Shown here one piece after another: positions 47,195-55,820 of a DNA stretch of 64,000 nucleotides. Position numbers and translations under genes: made by a program. The first letter of the stretch is position 1; each line of letters starts with the position of its first letter. The DNA is from Solibacillus sp. R5-41. GTDB lineage: Bacteria; Bacillota; Bacilli; Bacillales_A; Planococcaceae. The DNA is taken from contig NZ_CP024123.1 in NCBI RefSeq assembly GCF_002736105.1, forward strand, positions 1,232,001-1,296,000, in the 5' to 3' direction. The notes beneath the pieces were generated by a model. That model worked only from the letters and a program-made list of their open reading frames with translations. It did not search any database and had not been told where the DNA came from.

Positions 47195-47204
47195 GCTAGA
47201 TCAT

Positions 47205-47446
47205 TTATACCTCGGCGTAATTGCATCCAGATTTTGAATTGTGCTTAGGCCTGCATGTTGCAGATCAGTTAGCCATTGTTGCTTGGATGCGACAACCGCT
47301 AACATCCTAATATTTATTCCCATAAAAATCTGTGACACCAGCCGGGGCTTAATTTTATTCAGTAAGAGTTTAAACACCCACTGATAAATCCTAAACTTGC
47401 ATTTTTGACACTGCTTATAGAAGAGGGAGTTTTCTACTGAATGAAA
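47205..47446 (-). repeat. hairpin repeat family 1, copy H (reverse orientation)
   Basis: Reverse copy in the aroA-ypiA gap. The minus-strand reading starts TTCATTCAGTAGAAAACTCCC, and includes CTTCTATAAG, a GGGTGTTTAAACTC half-stem, CGGCTGGTGTCACAGATTTT, the GGATGTTAGCGG / CCATTGTTG module and CTGCAACATGCAGG, ending with ATTACGCCGAGGTAT. It shares modules with copies C and D (middle) and F and K (5' part). Confidence 0.75.
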
Positions 47447-47448
47447 AT

Positions 47449-47484
47449 AAAAAGTCATTTTGATGAAGATCAGGATGGCTTTTT
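47449..47484 (+). terminator. possible aroA terminator
   Basis: Ten-bp stem AAAAAGTCAT / ATGGCTTTTT with a 16-base loop and one G-U pair; the T run is inside the stem. The remaining 47485-47650 holds no other feature that I can support. Confidence 0.4.
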
Positions 47485-47656
47485 GCGCTACATAAATTTG
47501 GGCCTACCAATAGGGAATTATGCCAAGAATCACCGTGCCTTGAGTCATAAGTCGTTCAAATTTATATATTTGCGATAAAATCAGTTCTTTTTCTTGTGAA
47601 GCAAGAGAAGGTCATGTAGCATTATAATGAAAAAGTAGGAAAAGGTGAATGACAAG

Positions 47657-48901
47657 ATGAATGAATTATTACAAGCAATACAAGAAGGAAACGTACAACA
47701 AATAGACCTTCTCCTAGAATCATTTTTAATAAATAGTGAACCTTCCGAGCAATATGAGATTGCGGAAGCATTGATGCATTTTGGTTTTTTAAATGAAGCA
47801 AATCGTGTTTTTGAACATTTACAATTTTTATTCCCTGAAGAAGCTCAAATTGCGATAGATAAAGCCTCAGTCCTGATTGAAATGGGCGAAGAAGACGAGG
47901 CACTTAATTTATTAATGGGGATAAGCGATGAAACACCCGAATATCCACAAGCATTATTAGTTCTTGCGGATTATTATCAAATGCAAGGGTTATTTGAAGT
48001 GGCGGAACAGCGTATTAATGAAGCGCTGCAATTAATACCGACAGAACCGCTGTTACAATTTGCGAAAGCAGAACTCCTTTTTGAAACAGGACGTTTTTCT
48101 GAAGCGGCTCGAATTTATGAAGAGCTTTATACGATTGACAAAAAATTTGCTGGAGTAGTGTTGGCGCAAAGATTGGCGGAAGTGTATCGAGCAGGTGCAG
48201 GCTACGAAACGGCGCTTGAATATTATATGGAAGCACTTGAAGAAGACGTAACACCTGATTTACTATTTGGTTCGGGTTATGCCGCATTCCAAACTCAAAA
48301 ATATGAATTAGCGATCAAACAGCTCGAAGATTTAAAAGAACTAGATCCTGATTATTTTTCAGCATATTTATTGTTAGCGGATAGTTATGCCATGCAAGAG
48401 GACAATGTACGAGCACTTGAGGTAATAAAAGAAGGAATAAAACGTGATGAATATGAAAAGTCCTTCTTTTTATTTGCCGGCAAAATGGCGTTGAAAAATA
48501 GTCAACCAGATGAGGCTATCGGTTATTTAACGGAAGCGATTGCACTTGACCCTGAGTACATGGAAGCGATTTTAGTGCTGATGTCTGCCTATAGCTCGCA
48601 GGAAAGATTTGAAGATGTGCTCGATTTATTTGAACAGCTACAACAAAATGAATTTGAGTGGGTTTCACTATATCCATTTGTTGCGCATGCGTATAATATA
48701 AATGAACAGTTCGAAAAAGCATATGAAATTTACAAACTTGCATATATTGAATTCAAAGACGACGTGGAATTTTTAGAGAAATATTGCTTATTCTTATTGG
48801 AAGATGGAAAGCAAGAGGAAGCAAGGCTCGTTGCGCAACAGCTCGTTGAATTACAGCCAACTGAACAGCAATGGATTGATTTATTAGATCGCTTTGAGTA
48901 G
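47657..48901 (+). CDS. ypiA: TPR-repeat protein YpiA
   Basis: A soluble protein made almost wholly of tetratricopeptide repeats; 414 residues from ATG 47657. At least eight TPR-like units are visible, for example PEYPQALLVLADYYQMQGLFEVAEQRINEALQL in two parts, PDEAIGYLTEAIALDP, and EQFEKAYEIYKLAYIEF. No enzymatic domain. TPR proteins act as scaffolds; the partner is unknown. The GTG at 47645 lies on the AAAGGTG Shine-Dalgarno, so ATG 47657 is preferred. Downstream ypiB is 12 bases away, as in B. subtilis. Confidence 0.88.
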   Translation: MNELLQAIQEGNVQQIDLLLESFLINSEPSEQYEIAEALMHFGFLNEANRVFEHLQFLFPEEAQIAIDKASVLIEMGEEDEALNLLMGISDETPEYPQALLVLADYYQMQGLFEVAEQRINEALQLIPTEPLLQFAKAELLFETGRFSEAARIYEELYTIDKKFAGVVLAQRLAEVYRAGAGYETALEYYMEALEEDVTPDLLFGSGYAAFQTQKYELAIKQLEDLKELDPDYFSAYLLLADSYAMQEDNVRALEVIKEGIKRDEYEKSFFLFAGKMALKNSQPDEAIGYLTEAIALDPEYMEAILVLMSAYSSQERFEDVLDLFEQLQQNEFEWVSLYPFVAHAYNINEQFEKAYEIYKLAYIEFKDDVEFLEKYCLFLLEDGKQEEARLVAQQLVELQPTEQQWIDLLDRFE

Positions 48902-48913
48902 AAGGAGGATATA

Positions 48914-49468
48914 ATGGTGACTTACTCCGTACCACTAAATGATAAGAAAGTATTCATTAAATGGTTTTTGAAAAATTTTCAATTAAAGCGTAGGGAAGGG
49001 GTATGGATTTTGAATTATTTGCTTAGCAACGATGAATTGCTAACAAATATTCATTTTGTTGAAGATGCACATTATTGTCCAAGGGCCATTGTCATGTCGA
49101 CTGTGGATACGACCGCTATTCCATTTCGATTTTATAAAAAAAATATTATGACGTCAGATGCGGAAAAATCGTTTCATGATTTGCGGTTAAATCCTCAAGA
49201 ATTAATGTATGTTCAATTAAATTTCCCAAATGTTCCACCGAACCCAGTTTATTTAGCTGTGTTGGAAGAAAATCCATACATGCCTAAAGATTTAGTCATC
49301 CATGAAAAGGATCGCTTAGCTGCCCAACGATTACTTGAGAATAGTGTCATGGCGTTCCAGGAACAACAACTTTTACGGGAGATTGATGAAGCATTGGATG
49401 CAGGGGATAAAGAGCGGTTTTTTGAGCTATCAAATTTATTGCAAGCATTAAAGATTCTTAATAAATAG
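48914..49468 (+). CDS. ypiB: UPF0302 / IDEAL-domain protein YpiB
   Basis: Protein of 184 residues of the UPF0302 family. The N-terminal domain (~1-125) has FIKWFLKNFQLKRREGVWILNYLL and LNPQELMYVQLNFPNVPPNPVYLAVLEENPY; the C-terminus (~145-184) is an IDEAL domain, REIDEALDAGDKERFFELSNLL, named for this short motif. Function is not established here; in B. subtilis ypiB lies between ypiA and ypiF-qcrABC. AAGGAGG lies 5 bases before ATG 48914 (GTG 48917 is possible). A terminator follows and the next gene is over 800 bases away. Confidence 0.88.
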   Translation: MVTYSVPLNDKKVFIKWFLKNFQLKRREGVWILNYLLSNDELLTNIHFVEDAHYCPRAIVMSTVDTTAIPFRFYKKNIMTSDAEKSFHDLRLNPQELMYVQLNFPNVPPNPVYLAVLEENPYMPKDLVIHEKDRLAAQRLLENSVMAFQEQQLLREIDEALDAGDKERFFELSNLLQALKILNK

Positions 49469-49516
49469 TTTTTTTCTAGCGTGAGAGAAATATAAAATTT
49501 AAGGGAATCCAAAATT

Positions 49517-49562
49517 AAAGGACATTACCTTACAGATTTCAAGTGAGGGATGTCCTTTTTAT
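49517..49562 (+). terminator. ypiB terminator
   Basis: Eight-bp AAGGACAT / ATGTCCTT stem (49518-49525, 49550-49557) with a long loop, followed by TTT. Confidence 0.65.
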
Positions 49563-50050
49563 CTATGTAAATTAAATGGATTTTATATCCTTTTGATGTA
49601 AATTTTATGTTATATATTCTGATAATTTGCGTGCTTATTTGGCTGGCTAAGCACATGAGCCACCCAGCATTGTTGTCACAAATTTGTACGACTCATCTTT
49701 GTGCTTTATGCAAGGTTAGCCTATGTAAATTTTTTCCTCTTGGTCTTTCTGCACTTATTGCGCCGCTACCGTGGGAAGCGACGTCATCCTAATAAGATTT
49801 TTATTCCAGTAGGAAAAACTATCCTATATTTAGGGATTATTGAGGAGAAGAAATAATACAACATATGTGAGTGAACCTTTTAGTGAAAAAACATGCTGCA
49901 AAAATAGGGTCAGACAGCAAATGTTGCAAGCTAGACTGTATTCCAAAAACAAATTTTAGTGTGGCACTAGTATTTCAATATATTATACTTACCTTATATC
50001 TAGGAAGAAAATGATTAGAAGTCAGGTTGGTAGAAATTTTAACAGGGGAT
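49563..50050. other. unexplained 490-bp gap between ypiB and the second GTTGATT element
   Basis: No convincing gene. Visible structure: a GTGCTTA / TAAGCAC stem-loop (about 49631-49654), then a C- and T-rich stretch ending ACCGTGGGAAGCGACGTC. A short frame (49607-49792, 61 codons) has no Shine-Dalgarno and an unlikely composition. A second short frame around 49870-49960 is also unsupported. This could be a decayed gene or repeat; the sequence alone does not settle it. Confidence 0.4.
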
Positions 50051-50286
50051 GTTGATTGGAATGAAGGGAAGGCGACCCCTGCGGGAACAGCAGCTTAGGA
50101 ACGAAGGCTAAAACCGTCGAAAACGCATTCGTGACCAACATCGTGTTGACCAGAAAATCCACTTGTTTCGAGATGCATCTCGAAACAAGTTAGTTGGAGC
50201 CGTGCCCGCGTAAAGCGTCCGGACCGGAATGGAAATCAACTTACCCTTTTTTGGTGAGTTTTTAAAAGAAGGATTCTTAGATCAAC
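50051..50286 (+). repeat. GTTGATT element, copy 2 (family 2)
   Basis: Second copy, closely like 39390-39637. It runs from GTTGATTGGAATGAAGGG to GGAATGGAAATCAAC (50226-50240), with a further conserved tail TTTAAAAGAAGGATTCTTAG and ATCAACTT near 50281. Inside are CTGCGGGAACAGCAG, CCAACATCGTGTTG, and the hairpin ACTTGTTTCGAGATG / CATCTCGAAACAAGT (perfect 15-bp arms). It is the last thing before the ypiF Shine-Dalgarno. Confidence 0.8.
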
Positions 50287-50304
50287 TTAAATAGGAGGAA
50301 AAAA

Positions 50305-50748
50305 ATGATTTTCAATGTAAAAGATATCGAACAATTTCAAACACAAAAACCATTTATTGATACAGCGATTGTGCCATTAGTACGATTAAATTTATTAGAG
50401 GAGGGTATGAAACAGAGCAGTTCTGCCGTAGACTATTTGATGACATTGACAATGTTTATCGAACAGCAATTTAGAGGTAGAGTAATGTTAATGCCACCAT
50501 TTTCATATACAGACCGAACAAAAAATGAATTATTACCAATGCAGTTGCAAGAGGAACTACATAATACAGGTTTTAAATCTGTCATTTTTATTACATGTGA
50601 CCATTCTTGGACCAAGAGAAATGAAGATTTGGACATATTATGGCTACCAGCAATTCCATTGGAATCCATGGATAAAACAGTAAAACAGCGCATTTTAGAG
50701 GATCAATTAAATCAGATTATTCCTGTTTTAACAGAAGCCTGGGCTTAA
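50305..50748 (+). CDS. ypiF: DUF2487 protein YpiF
   Basis: A 147-residue protein of the DUF2487 family by sequence and position: in B. subtilis ypiF lies just before qcrA. Recognisable segments are MIFNVKDIEQF, AIVPLVRLNLLEEGMKQSSSAVDYLMTL, QFRGRVMLMPPFSY and VIFITCDHSW. No transmembrane segment and no catalytic motif. Function unknown; placement hints at a link with the bc complex. AGGAGG lies 7 bases before ATG 50305. Confidence 0.87.
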   Translation: MIFNVKDIEQFQTQKPFIDTAIVPLVRLNLLEEGMKQSSSAVDYLMTLTMFIEQQFRGRVMLMPPFSYTDRTKNELLPMQLQEELHNTGFKSVIFITCDHSWTKRNEDLDILWLPAIPLESMDKTVKQRILEDQLNQIIPVLTEAWA

Positions 50749-50806
50749 TATGAGTCCATAGTTTCATTAAATGTTCACAAAGTCGCCAAATGAAATGAAA
50801 GCGTTA

Positions 50807-50835
50807 TTGACCAACCTATTTTCTTGATATATCAT
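50807..50835 (+). promoter_or_regulatory. qcrABC promoter
   Basis: TTGACC (50807-50812), exactly 17-bp spacer, TATCAT (50830-50835), about 75 bases before qcrA. Confidence 0.65.
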
Positions 50836-50910
50836 AGATATGTCCTAGTTATTTACTATTTATGAAAGTATGTCCGTTGGACTGACCTTTTAGTAAGAGG
50901 GGGGAAAAGA

Positions 50911-51414
50911 ATGAGTAATAATCGAGTTACGCGACGTCAATTTTTAACTTACACAATTACTGGTGTAGGTGGATTTATGGCGGCTGGTATGCTAATGCCG
51001 ATGGTTCGTTTTGCAATTGACCCAGTTCTTCAGACGAAGGAGGAAGGAAATCTTGTATTAACAAGCCAAAAAATTGCTGAAATTACAGATGTACCTGTAA
51101 GGGTTGACTTTACGTTCGAACAAACGGACGGATGGTATAAATCAGATGTAACAGAAGCAGCATGGGTATATCATGACGGAAATGAAATCGTAGCATTATC
51201 ACCTGTATGTAAACATTTAGGCTGTACTGTAAACTGGGAAGGTGACCCAGCACATGCAAATCAATTCTTCTGCGCATGTCATGCAGGACGTTACGAGAAA
51301 AATGGTGTAAACGTAAAAGGTACACCTCCACTTGGGCCGCTTGATCAATATGAAGTGGCAGAAAAAGATGGTTACTTAATGCTTGGGAAAAAAATCGCAA
51401 ACACTTTCAGTTAA
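50911..51414 (+). CDS. qcrA: menaquinol:cytochrome c reductase Rieske subunit QcrA
   Basis: Rieske [2Fe-2S] protein of the Bacillus bc-type complex. The 167 residues start with a twin-arginine motif and membrane anchor (VTRRQFL then TGVGGFMAAGMLMP), as expected for a Tat substrate. The cluster ligands are in CKHLGCTV and CACHAGRY with the normal two Cys and two His. GAGGGGGG precedes the ATG. It is the first gene of qcrABC and receives electrons from menaquinol. Confidence 0.96.
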   Translation: MSNNRVTRRQFLTYTITGVGGFMAAGMLMPMVRFAIDPVLQTKEEGNLVLTSQKIAEITDVPVRVDFTFEQTDGWYKSDVTEAAWVYHDGNEIVALSPVCKHLGCTVNWEGDPAHANQFFCACHAGRYEKNGVNVKGTPPLGPLDQYEVAEKDGYLMLGKKIANTFS

Positions 51415-51435
51415 TAAGTTAGGGGGTACGACACA

Positions 51436-52110
51436 GTGCTAAATAAAATTTATGATTGGGTCGATGAACGTTTAGATATTACTCCTATTTGGCGTGATAT
51501 TGCCGACCACGAAGTGCCAGAGCACGTTAACCCTGCACATCACTTTTCAGCATTCGTTTACTGTTTCGGAGGATTAACATTCTTCATTACAGTAATACAA
51601 ATTCTATCAGGTATGTTCTTAACAATGTATTATGTACCAGACGTAGAAAATGCTTGGAAATCAGTTTACTATTTACAAAACGAAGTAGCATTTGGTGAAA
51701 TCGTTCGTGGTATGCACCACTGGGGGGCTTCATTAGTAATCGTAATGATGTTCTTACATACGCTTCGTGTATTCTTCACTGGTTCATATAAAAAACCTCG
51801 TGAGTTAAACTGGTTAGTAGGTGTAGGTATCTTTGCAGTAATGTTAGGACTAGGTTTCACAGGGTATTTATTACCTTGGGATATGAAAGCGTTATTTGCA
51901 ACGAAAGTAGGTATTGAAATTGCCGCTTCGATGCCATTTATTGGTGGAATGATTAAAACATTACTTGCAGGGGATGCAACAATCCTTGGTGCACAAACTT
52001 TAACTCGTTTCTTTGCAATTCACGTATTCTTCTTACCAGCAGCATTATTTGCATTATTGGCAGTTCACTTTATTATGATCCGCCGTCAAGGTATTTCAGG
52101 TCCACTTTGA
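51436..52110 (+). CDS. qcrB: menaquinol:cytochrome c reductase cytochrome b subunit QcrB
   Basis: Cytochrome b6-type subunit with four transmembrane helices carrying two b haems. The 224 residues, same length as B. subtilis QcrB, have the helix-B histidines in MHHWGASLVIVMMFLHTLRVFF and the helix-D histidines in RFFAIHVFFLPAALFALLAVHFIMI. Residues GLGFTGYLLPWDMKA form the quinol-site loop. GTG 51436 follows GGGGGTACG. The most conserved protein in the window. Confidence 0.97.
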   Translation: MLNKIYDWVDERLDITPIWRDIADHEVPEHVNPAHHFSAFVYCFGGLTFFITVIQILSGMFLTMYYVPDVENAWKSVYYLQNEVAFGEIVRGMHHWGASLVIVMMFLHTLRVFFTGSYKKPRELNWLVGVGIFAVMLGLGFTGYLLPWDMKALFATKVGIEIAASMPFIGGMIKTLLAGDATILGAQTLTRFFAIHVFFLPAALFALLAVHFIMIRRQGISGPL

Positions 52111-52150
52111 TCTGAGTCCAACAGTATGATTTACTAAAGGAGGGGACACT

Positions 52151-52942
52151 ATGCAACGCGGAAAAGGTATGAAGTTCGTAGGCGATTCACGTGTAAAAGC
52201 GAATAATCGTATGCCGAACAAACCAAAAGATTATTCCGAGTATCCAGGTAAAACAGAAGCTTTCTGGCCAGACTTTTTATTAAAAGAATGGATGGTTGGT
52301 GCGGTTTTCTTAATTGGATATTTACTATTAACTGTCGCTCACCCTTCACCACTTGAAGGCCCGGCAGACCCAACAAATGCATCATATATTCCGTTACCGG
52401 ACTGGTACTTCTTATCAATGTACCAATTATTAAAATACTCTTTTGCATCAGGTCCATATAACCTTATCGGGGCAGCAATTATTCCAGGTATTGCATTTGG
52501 AGCTTTAGCATTAGTACCATTTTTAGATACAACGCCAGAGCGTCGTCCATCTAAACGTCCATTACCAACAGCATTCATGTTATTAGCAATCGCTGCAATT
52601 ATATATACAACTTGGGAATCTGTTGCAGCAACGAACTGGGAAGCTGTTGAAGCGCAAGGTGTTATTACAGACAAACATTTAGGTTTATTACCGGATGTTG
52701 AAGTTGATGAAACTTCTGAAGGTTATGAAATATTCCAAGCACAAGCTTCTTGTATCGGATGTCACGGGGGCGATTTAGCTGGTGTGTCTGGTCCAATGTT
52801 ATTAGGTAATGAATTAACAGCTGAAGAAGTATCTGAAGTCATCACAAATGGTCGTGGTGGTATGCCAGCAGGAACATTTACAGGTACTGAAGAAGAACTT
52901 CAAGTATTAGCTGAATTCATTGCAGGTTTAAAAGAAAAATAA
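52151..52942 (+). CDS. qcrC: menaquinol:cytochrome c reductase subunit QcrC (subunit IV / cytochrome c fusion)
   Basis: Bacillus-specific fusion of cytochrome b subunit IV with a C-terminal cytochrome c domain. The 263 residues contain the PDWYFLSMYQLLKY subunit IV motif, three transmembrane segments (~45-65, ~95-120, ~140-160), and a c-type haem site CIGCH near residue 200 with a Met ligand region GGMPAGTF. The haem is attached outside the cell, which needs ResABC from the start of this window. A terminator follows immediately. Confidence 0.96.
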   Translation: MQRGKGMKFVGDSRVKANNRMPNKPKDYSEYPGKTEAFWPDFLLKEWMVGAVFLIGYLLLTVAHPSPLEGPADPTNASYIPLPDWYFLSMYQLLKYSFASGPYNLIGAAIIPGIAFGALALVPFLDTTPERRPSKRPLPTAFMLLAIAAIIYTTWESVAATNWEAVEAQGVITDKHLGLLPDVEVDETSEGYEIFQAQASCIGCHGGDLAGVSGPMLLGNELTAEEVSEVITNGRGGMPAGTFTGTEEELQVLAEFIAGLKEK

Positions 52943-52951
52943 GCATTACGC

Positions 52952-52980
52952 GAGGGCCAGAGTTTTGGCTCTCTTTTTTT
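52952..52980 (+). terminator. qcrC terminator
   Basis: Eight-bp stem GAGGGCCA / TGGCTCTC (one G-U pair) with a short loop and a T8 tail. Confidence 0.88.
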
Positions 52981-53137
52981 GATTGCTCAGTATATAATTA
53001 ATGACGAAGTGCATGATAAAAAGTTGCGCAATGTACATAATAAATTCATACATGAATCGATGATGGCATTTTCCACTAATGCACATTAAAATGAAACCTT
53101 TTGAAATCTTTTTCGTATAAAGTAAGGGAGACAATAA

Positions 53138-53737
53138 ATGAGAGCTTATATGACGCAATGGTGGTACTTAATCAATCACCGAGCTTTTTTACTATTACTT
53201 TTAGTCATTAATATTTTCGGGACAGTTTATGGATATTATTGGTATGGTAGTCAACTTGCTAATACCGAACCTATTTTTTATATTTTTGTACCCGATTCTC
53301 CAACCGCCAGCCTCTTTTTTTGTCTAGTAATTGTTGGTTGGTTACTTGGCAAGCACTTTAAATTAATGGAAGTTTTAGCTTTAATCACATTAATTAAGTA
53401 TGGGCTTTGGGCAGTCGTGATGAATTTACTTACACTAGCTGAAACAGGCGAATTAGATAGGATGGGATGGATGCTCGTTGCATCACATTTTATGATGGCA
53501 GTGCAAGCAGTTCTTTATTTACCGAAATACCGATTTGAATTGTGGCATGTGATGGTGGCCGCTGTTTGGACGCTTCACAATGATATCATTGACTACTTAT
53601 TTGGTCAGATGCCCATTTATCGCGTCATCCATCAATATCCGAGTGAAATTGGTTATTTTACATTTTGGCTATCTATTGCATGTATAATGCTCGCTTTTTT
53701 CGAAAGTCGCAAGCGTGAATATTTGCAACGACTATAA
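53138..53737 (+). CDS. ypjA: DUF1405 membrane protein YpjA
   Basis: A 199-residue polytopic protein of the DUF1405 family, with about six transmembrane segments. Family-like segments are FGTVYGYYWYGSQL, FIFVPDSPTASLFF (as YIFVPDSPTAS), and a C-terminal HNDIIDYLFGQMP. It follows qcrABC, as ypjA does in B. subtilis. Function unknown; synteny suggests a respiratory or membrane role, which is inference. AAGGGAG precedes ATG 53138. Confidence 0.87.
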   Translation: MRAYMTQWWYLINHRAFLLLLLVINIFGTVYGYYWYGSQLANTEPIFYIFVPDSPTASLFFCLVIVGWLLGKHFKLMEVLALITLIKYGLWAVVMNLLTLAETGELDRMGWMLVASHFMMAVQAVLYLPKYRFELWHVMVAAVWTLHNDIIDYLFGQMPIYRVIHQYPSEIGYFTFWLSIACIMLAFFESRKREYLQRL

Positions 53738-53790
53738 AAACTATTTAAAATTGATAGTGAAATGTAAGAAATAGAAGGGAAGTTCAAAAA

Positions 53791-54474
53791 ATGGGAATGT
53801 ATATTGTTTACTTTGCGATTATTATGTTGCTACCTTTATACGCTCAAATGAAAGTTAAGAGTACGTATAAAAAGTTCGCTAAAGTACCAGCAGAAAAAGG
53901 AATGACTGGAGCACAGGTAGCACGTCATATTTTAGATCAACACGGTTTATCAGATGTTCGTGTCGTACCTACACAAGGGATTTTAGCGGATCATTACAAT
54001 CCGGCTACGAAGACGGTCGCACTATCTGAAGATAATTACTATAACTCTTCTATCGCAGGTATAGCTGTTGCTGCACACGAAGTCGGTCACGCGCTTCAAC
54101 ATGCGGAAGCTTACTCGTTTTTAACATTGCGTGCAAAATTAGTACCTGTAGCAAATATTTCTTCTAACCTGTCTTGGGTTTTTGTTATGATTGGTATTTT
54201 TTCTTCTATGTCAGGAATGCTTTTATTAGGTATTGCTTTATTAGCAGCTGGCGTAGTATTCCAAATCGTTACATTGCCTGTCGAATTTGATGCGTCAAAG
54301 CGTGCAATGAATGAAGTTGTTTCTTTAGGGATTATCGGAAATAACGAAGAACGTGCAGCACGTAAAGTATTAAATGCGGCAGCAATGACGTATGTAGCTG
54401 CGGCTGCAGTAGCTGTTCTTGAGTTAGTGCGTTTAATTTTAATCTACACAGGCATGAATAACTCGGATGATTAA
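53791..54474 (+). CDS. neutral zinc metallopeptidase, YugP family
   Basis: Membrane zinc peptidase of 227 residues. The HEVGH motif (about residue 96-100: AAHEVGHALQHAEAY) gives two zinc His ligands and the catalytic Glu. Transmembrane segments lie near 2-18, 125-165 and 190-220; the loop LPVEFDASKRAMNEV is typical of the YugP/DUF family and supplies the third acidic ligand. Substrate unknown. The ypjB gene expected here in B. subtilis is absent. A repeat copy starts at its stop codon. Confidence 0.88.
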   Translation: MGMYIVYFAIIMLLPLYAQMKVKSTYKKFAKVPAEKGMTGAQVARHILDQHGLSDVRVVPTQGILADHYNPATKTVALSEDNYYNSSIAGIAVAAHEVGHALQHAEAYSFLTLRAKLVPVANISSNLSWVFVMIGIFSSMSGMLLLGIALLAAGVVFQIVTLPVEFDASKRAMNEVVSLGIIGNNEERAARKVLNAAAMTYVAAAAVAVLELVRLILIYTGMNNSDD

Positions 54475-54667
54475 CTTGCTTCAGCATGGGGTCGAAACCT
54501 AGCTGAAATAGGGGAACTTAGGCTAAAAAAGCCGCATCGTGTGGCAACGCCTGAGTGACCAACATCTTGTTGGCCCAAAGCCCCCGGGGGATGTCACAGA
54601 TTTTCAGTGGAATTTTTCGAGCAAGCCCGAAAAATTCTGGAATCAAATACGCAGAGACGTATTTGAT
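54472..54667 (+). repeat. hairpin repeat family 1, copy I
   Basis: Begins exactly at the TAA stop of the peptidase gene with TAACTTGCTTCAGCATGGGG, followed by CTTAGGCTAAAAAAGCC, CGTGTGGCAACGCC, CCAACATCTTGTTGGCCC, GGGGGATGTCACAGATTTTCAG, a TTTCGAGCAAGCCCGAAA hairpin (one mismatch) and AATACGCAGAGACGTATTTGATT, where the terminal palindrome has changed on both arms (ATACG / CGTAT). Confidence 0.85.
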
Positions 54668-54668
54668 T

Positions 54669-54711
54669 AAAAAGGGTGTTAGGCAATTAATAAAAGCCTA
54701 ACACCTTTTTT
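54669..54711. terminator. convergent terminator between the peptidase gene and ypjC
   Basis: Fifteen-bp stem AAAGGGTGTTAGGC / GCCTAACACCTTT with A and T tracts on both sides. Confidence 0.85.
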
Positions 54712-55578
54712 CTATTGAATCGGTTGTTTATTACCATCTAGCGTAAAGCCTTCACCTGCAACATCTCGTACTTCTATGATGGAAACAAAGGCATGTGGAT
54801 CAATGGTGTGAATAATGGTTTTTAATCGGACTAGCTCATTTCGGGAAACGACACAATAAATGACTTCACGATGTTCTTTTGTAAAATGACCGTGCCCATC
54901 AAAAATCGTGACACCACGCTCCATTTTATCAGAAATTGAGTTTGCGATGTCATTTGATTTCGTGGAAATAATAAAGGCGCCCTTGGCTGAATATGCCCCG
55001 TCCTGTACGAAATCTATTACTCTACCACCAATATAGACCGCCACTAATGTGTACATCATGGAACGTGCATCTAAAAAAGTCATCCATGATAATAAAATGA
55101 CAATGAAGTCAAAGCCAAACATTGTTTTCCCCATACTCCACCCAAAATATTTATTCGCAAGGCGAGCGAGAATATCAACGCCGCCTGTAGTACCTCCGTA
55201 ACGAAAGACGATACCTAATCCAATCCCGATAAATACACCAGCAAATAAGGATACGAGCAGTAAGTCATCCTGTAAATTCATGTCAAACTCATATATCTGG
55301 AAAATTTTAAGGAAAACCGATACGGCAAGTGTACCAATTAGTGTATAAATAAATGATTTCCGCCCAAGTAGACGCCAGCCTAAAATAAACATCGGTATAT
55401 TTAAAAGTAAATTCATTAATGCTGGGTCCCAATTTAGTGTAAAATATAAAATAAGTGTGATCCCGCTAAATCCACCTTCACCGAGTTGATTTTGCATATT
55501 AAAATGAACAAAGCCAAAACTGAAAAGAGCTGCACCAAATAGAATACCGATTATATTTTTAATTTTTATCCCTTGCAT
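54712..55578 (-). CDS. ypjC: YitT-family membrane protein YpjC
   Basis: Second YitT-family protein (DUF161 plus DUF2179), 288 residues on the minus strand, as ypjC is oriented in B. subtilis. About six transmembrane segments come first (family signature FNMQNQLGEGGFSGITLIL and FRYGGTTGGVDILARL), then a soluble domain (~195-285) with MERGVTIFDGHGHFTKEHREVIYCVVSRNEL and VSIIEVRDVAGEGF. AGGGAGG precedes the ATG at 55578. Function unknown. It is only distantly similar to the homologue at 11425. Confidence 0.87.
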   Translation of the reverse strand: MQGIKIKNIIGILFGAALFSFGFVHFNMQNQLGEGGFSGITLILYFTLNWDPALMNLLLNIPMFILGWRLLGRKSFIYTLIGTLAVSVFLKIFQIYEFDMNLQDDLLLVSLFAGVFIGIGLGIVFRYGGTTGGVDILARLANKYFGWSMGKTMFGFDFIVILLSWMTFLDARSMMYTLVAVYIGGRVIDFVQDGAYSAKGAFIISTKSNDIANSISDKMERGVTIFDGHGHFTKEHREVIYCVVSRNELVRLKTIIHTIDPHAFVSIIEVRDVAGEGFTLDGNKQPIQ

Positions 55579-55721
55579 TGAATACCTCCCTAAAAGCAGG
55601 CGAAATGTAAGAAAACCTGCGTTTTATTACGAAAAATGCTTCACGCCTTATTATGTTTCATTTTTCGTGTTTTGACAACAAGTAATGAAATCGATACGAT
55701 GAAAATTAGTATTATTATCCT

Positions 55722-55774
55722 CATTCGTGTTGGCCGAAAGCCTCTGGACGCAATCACTCCAAGGCTTAATTAAA
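55722..55774 (+). repeat. hairpin repeat family 1, remnant J
   Basis: Only GTGTTGGCCGAAAGCC, TCTGGACGCAAT and a decayed CACTCCAAGGCTTAATTA terminal palindrome remain, upstream of dapB. Confidence 0.55.
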
Positions 55775-55820
55775 ATTAATAGTGAAAAATTTTATACATA
55801 GCTGAAAAGGAGTTTTTTTC

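Noticed and set aside
47201-47458. 85-codon minus-strand frame after aroA
   Set aside because: It coincides with reverse repeat copy H and is explained by the repeat.
49607-49792. 61-codon frame between ypiB and ypiF
   Set aside because: No Shine-Dalgarno, odd residue composition and no family resemblance; it overlaps hairpin-rich sequence.
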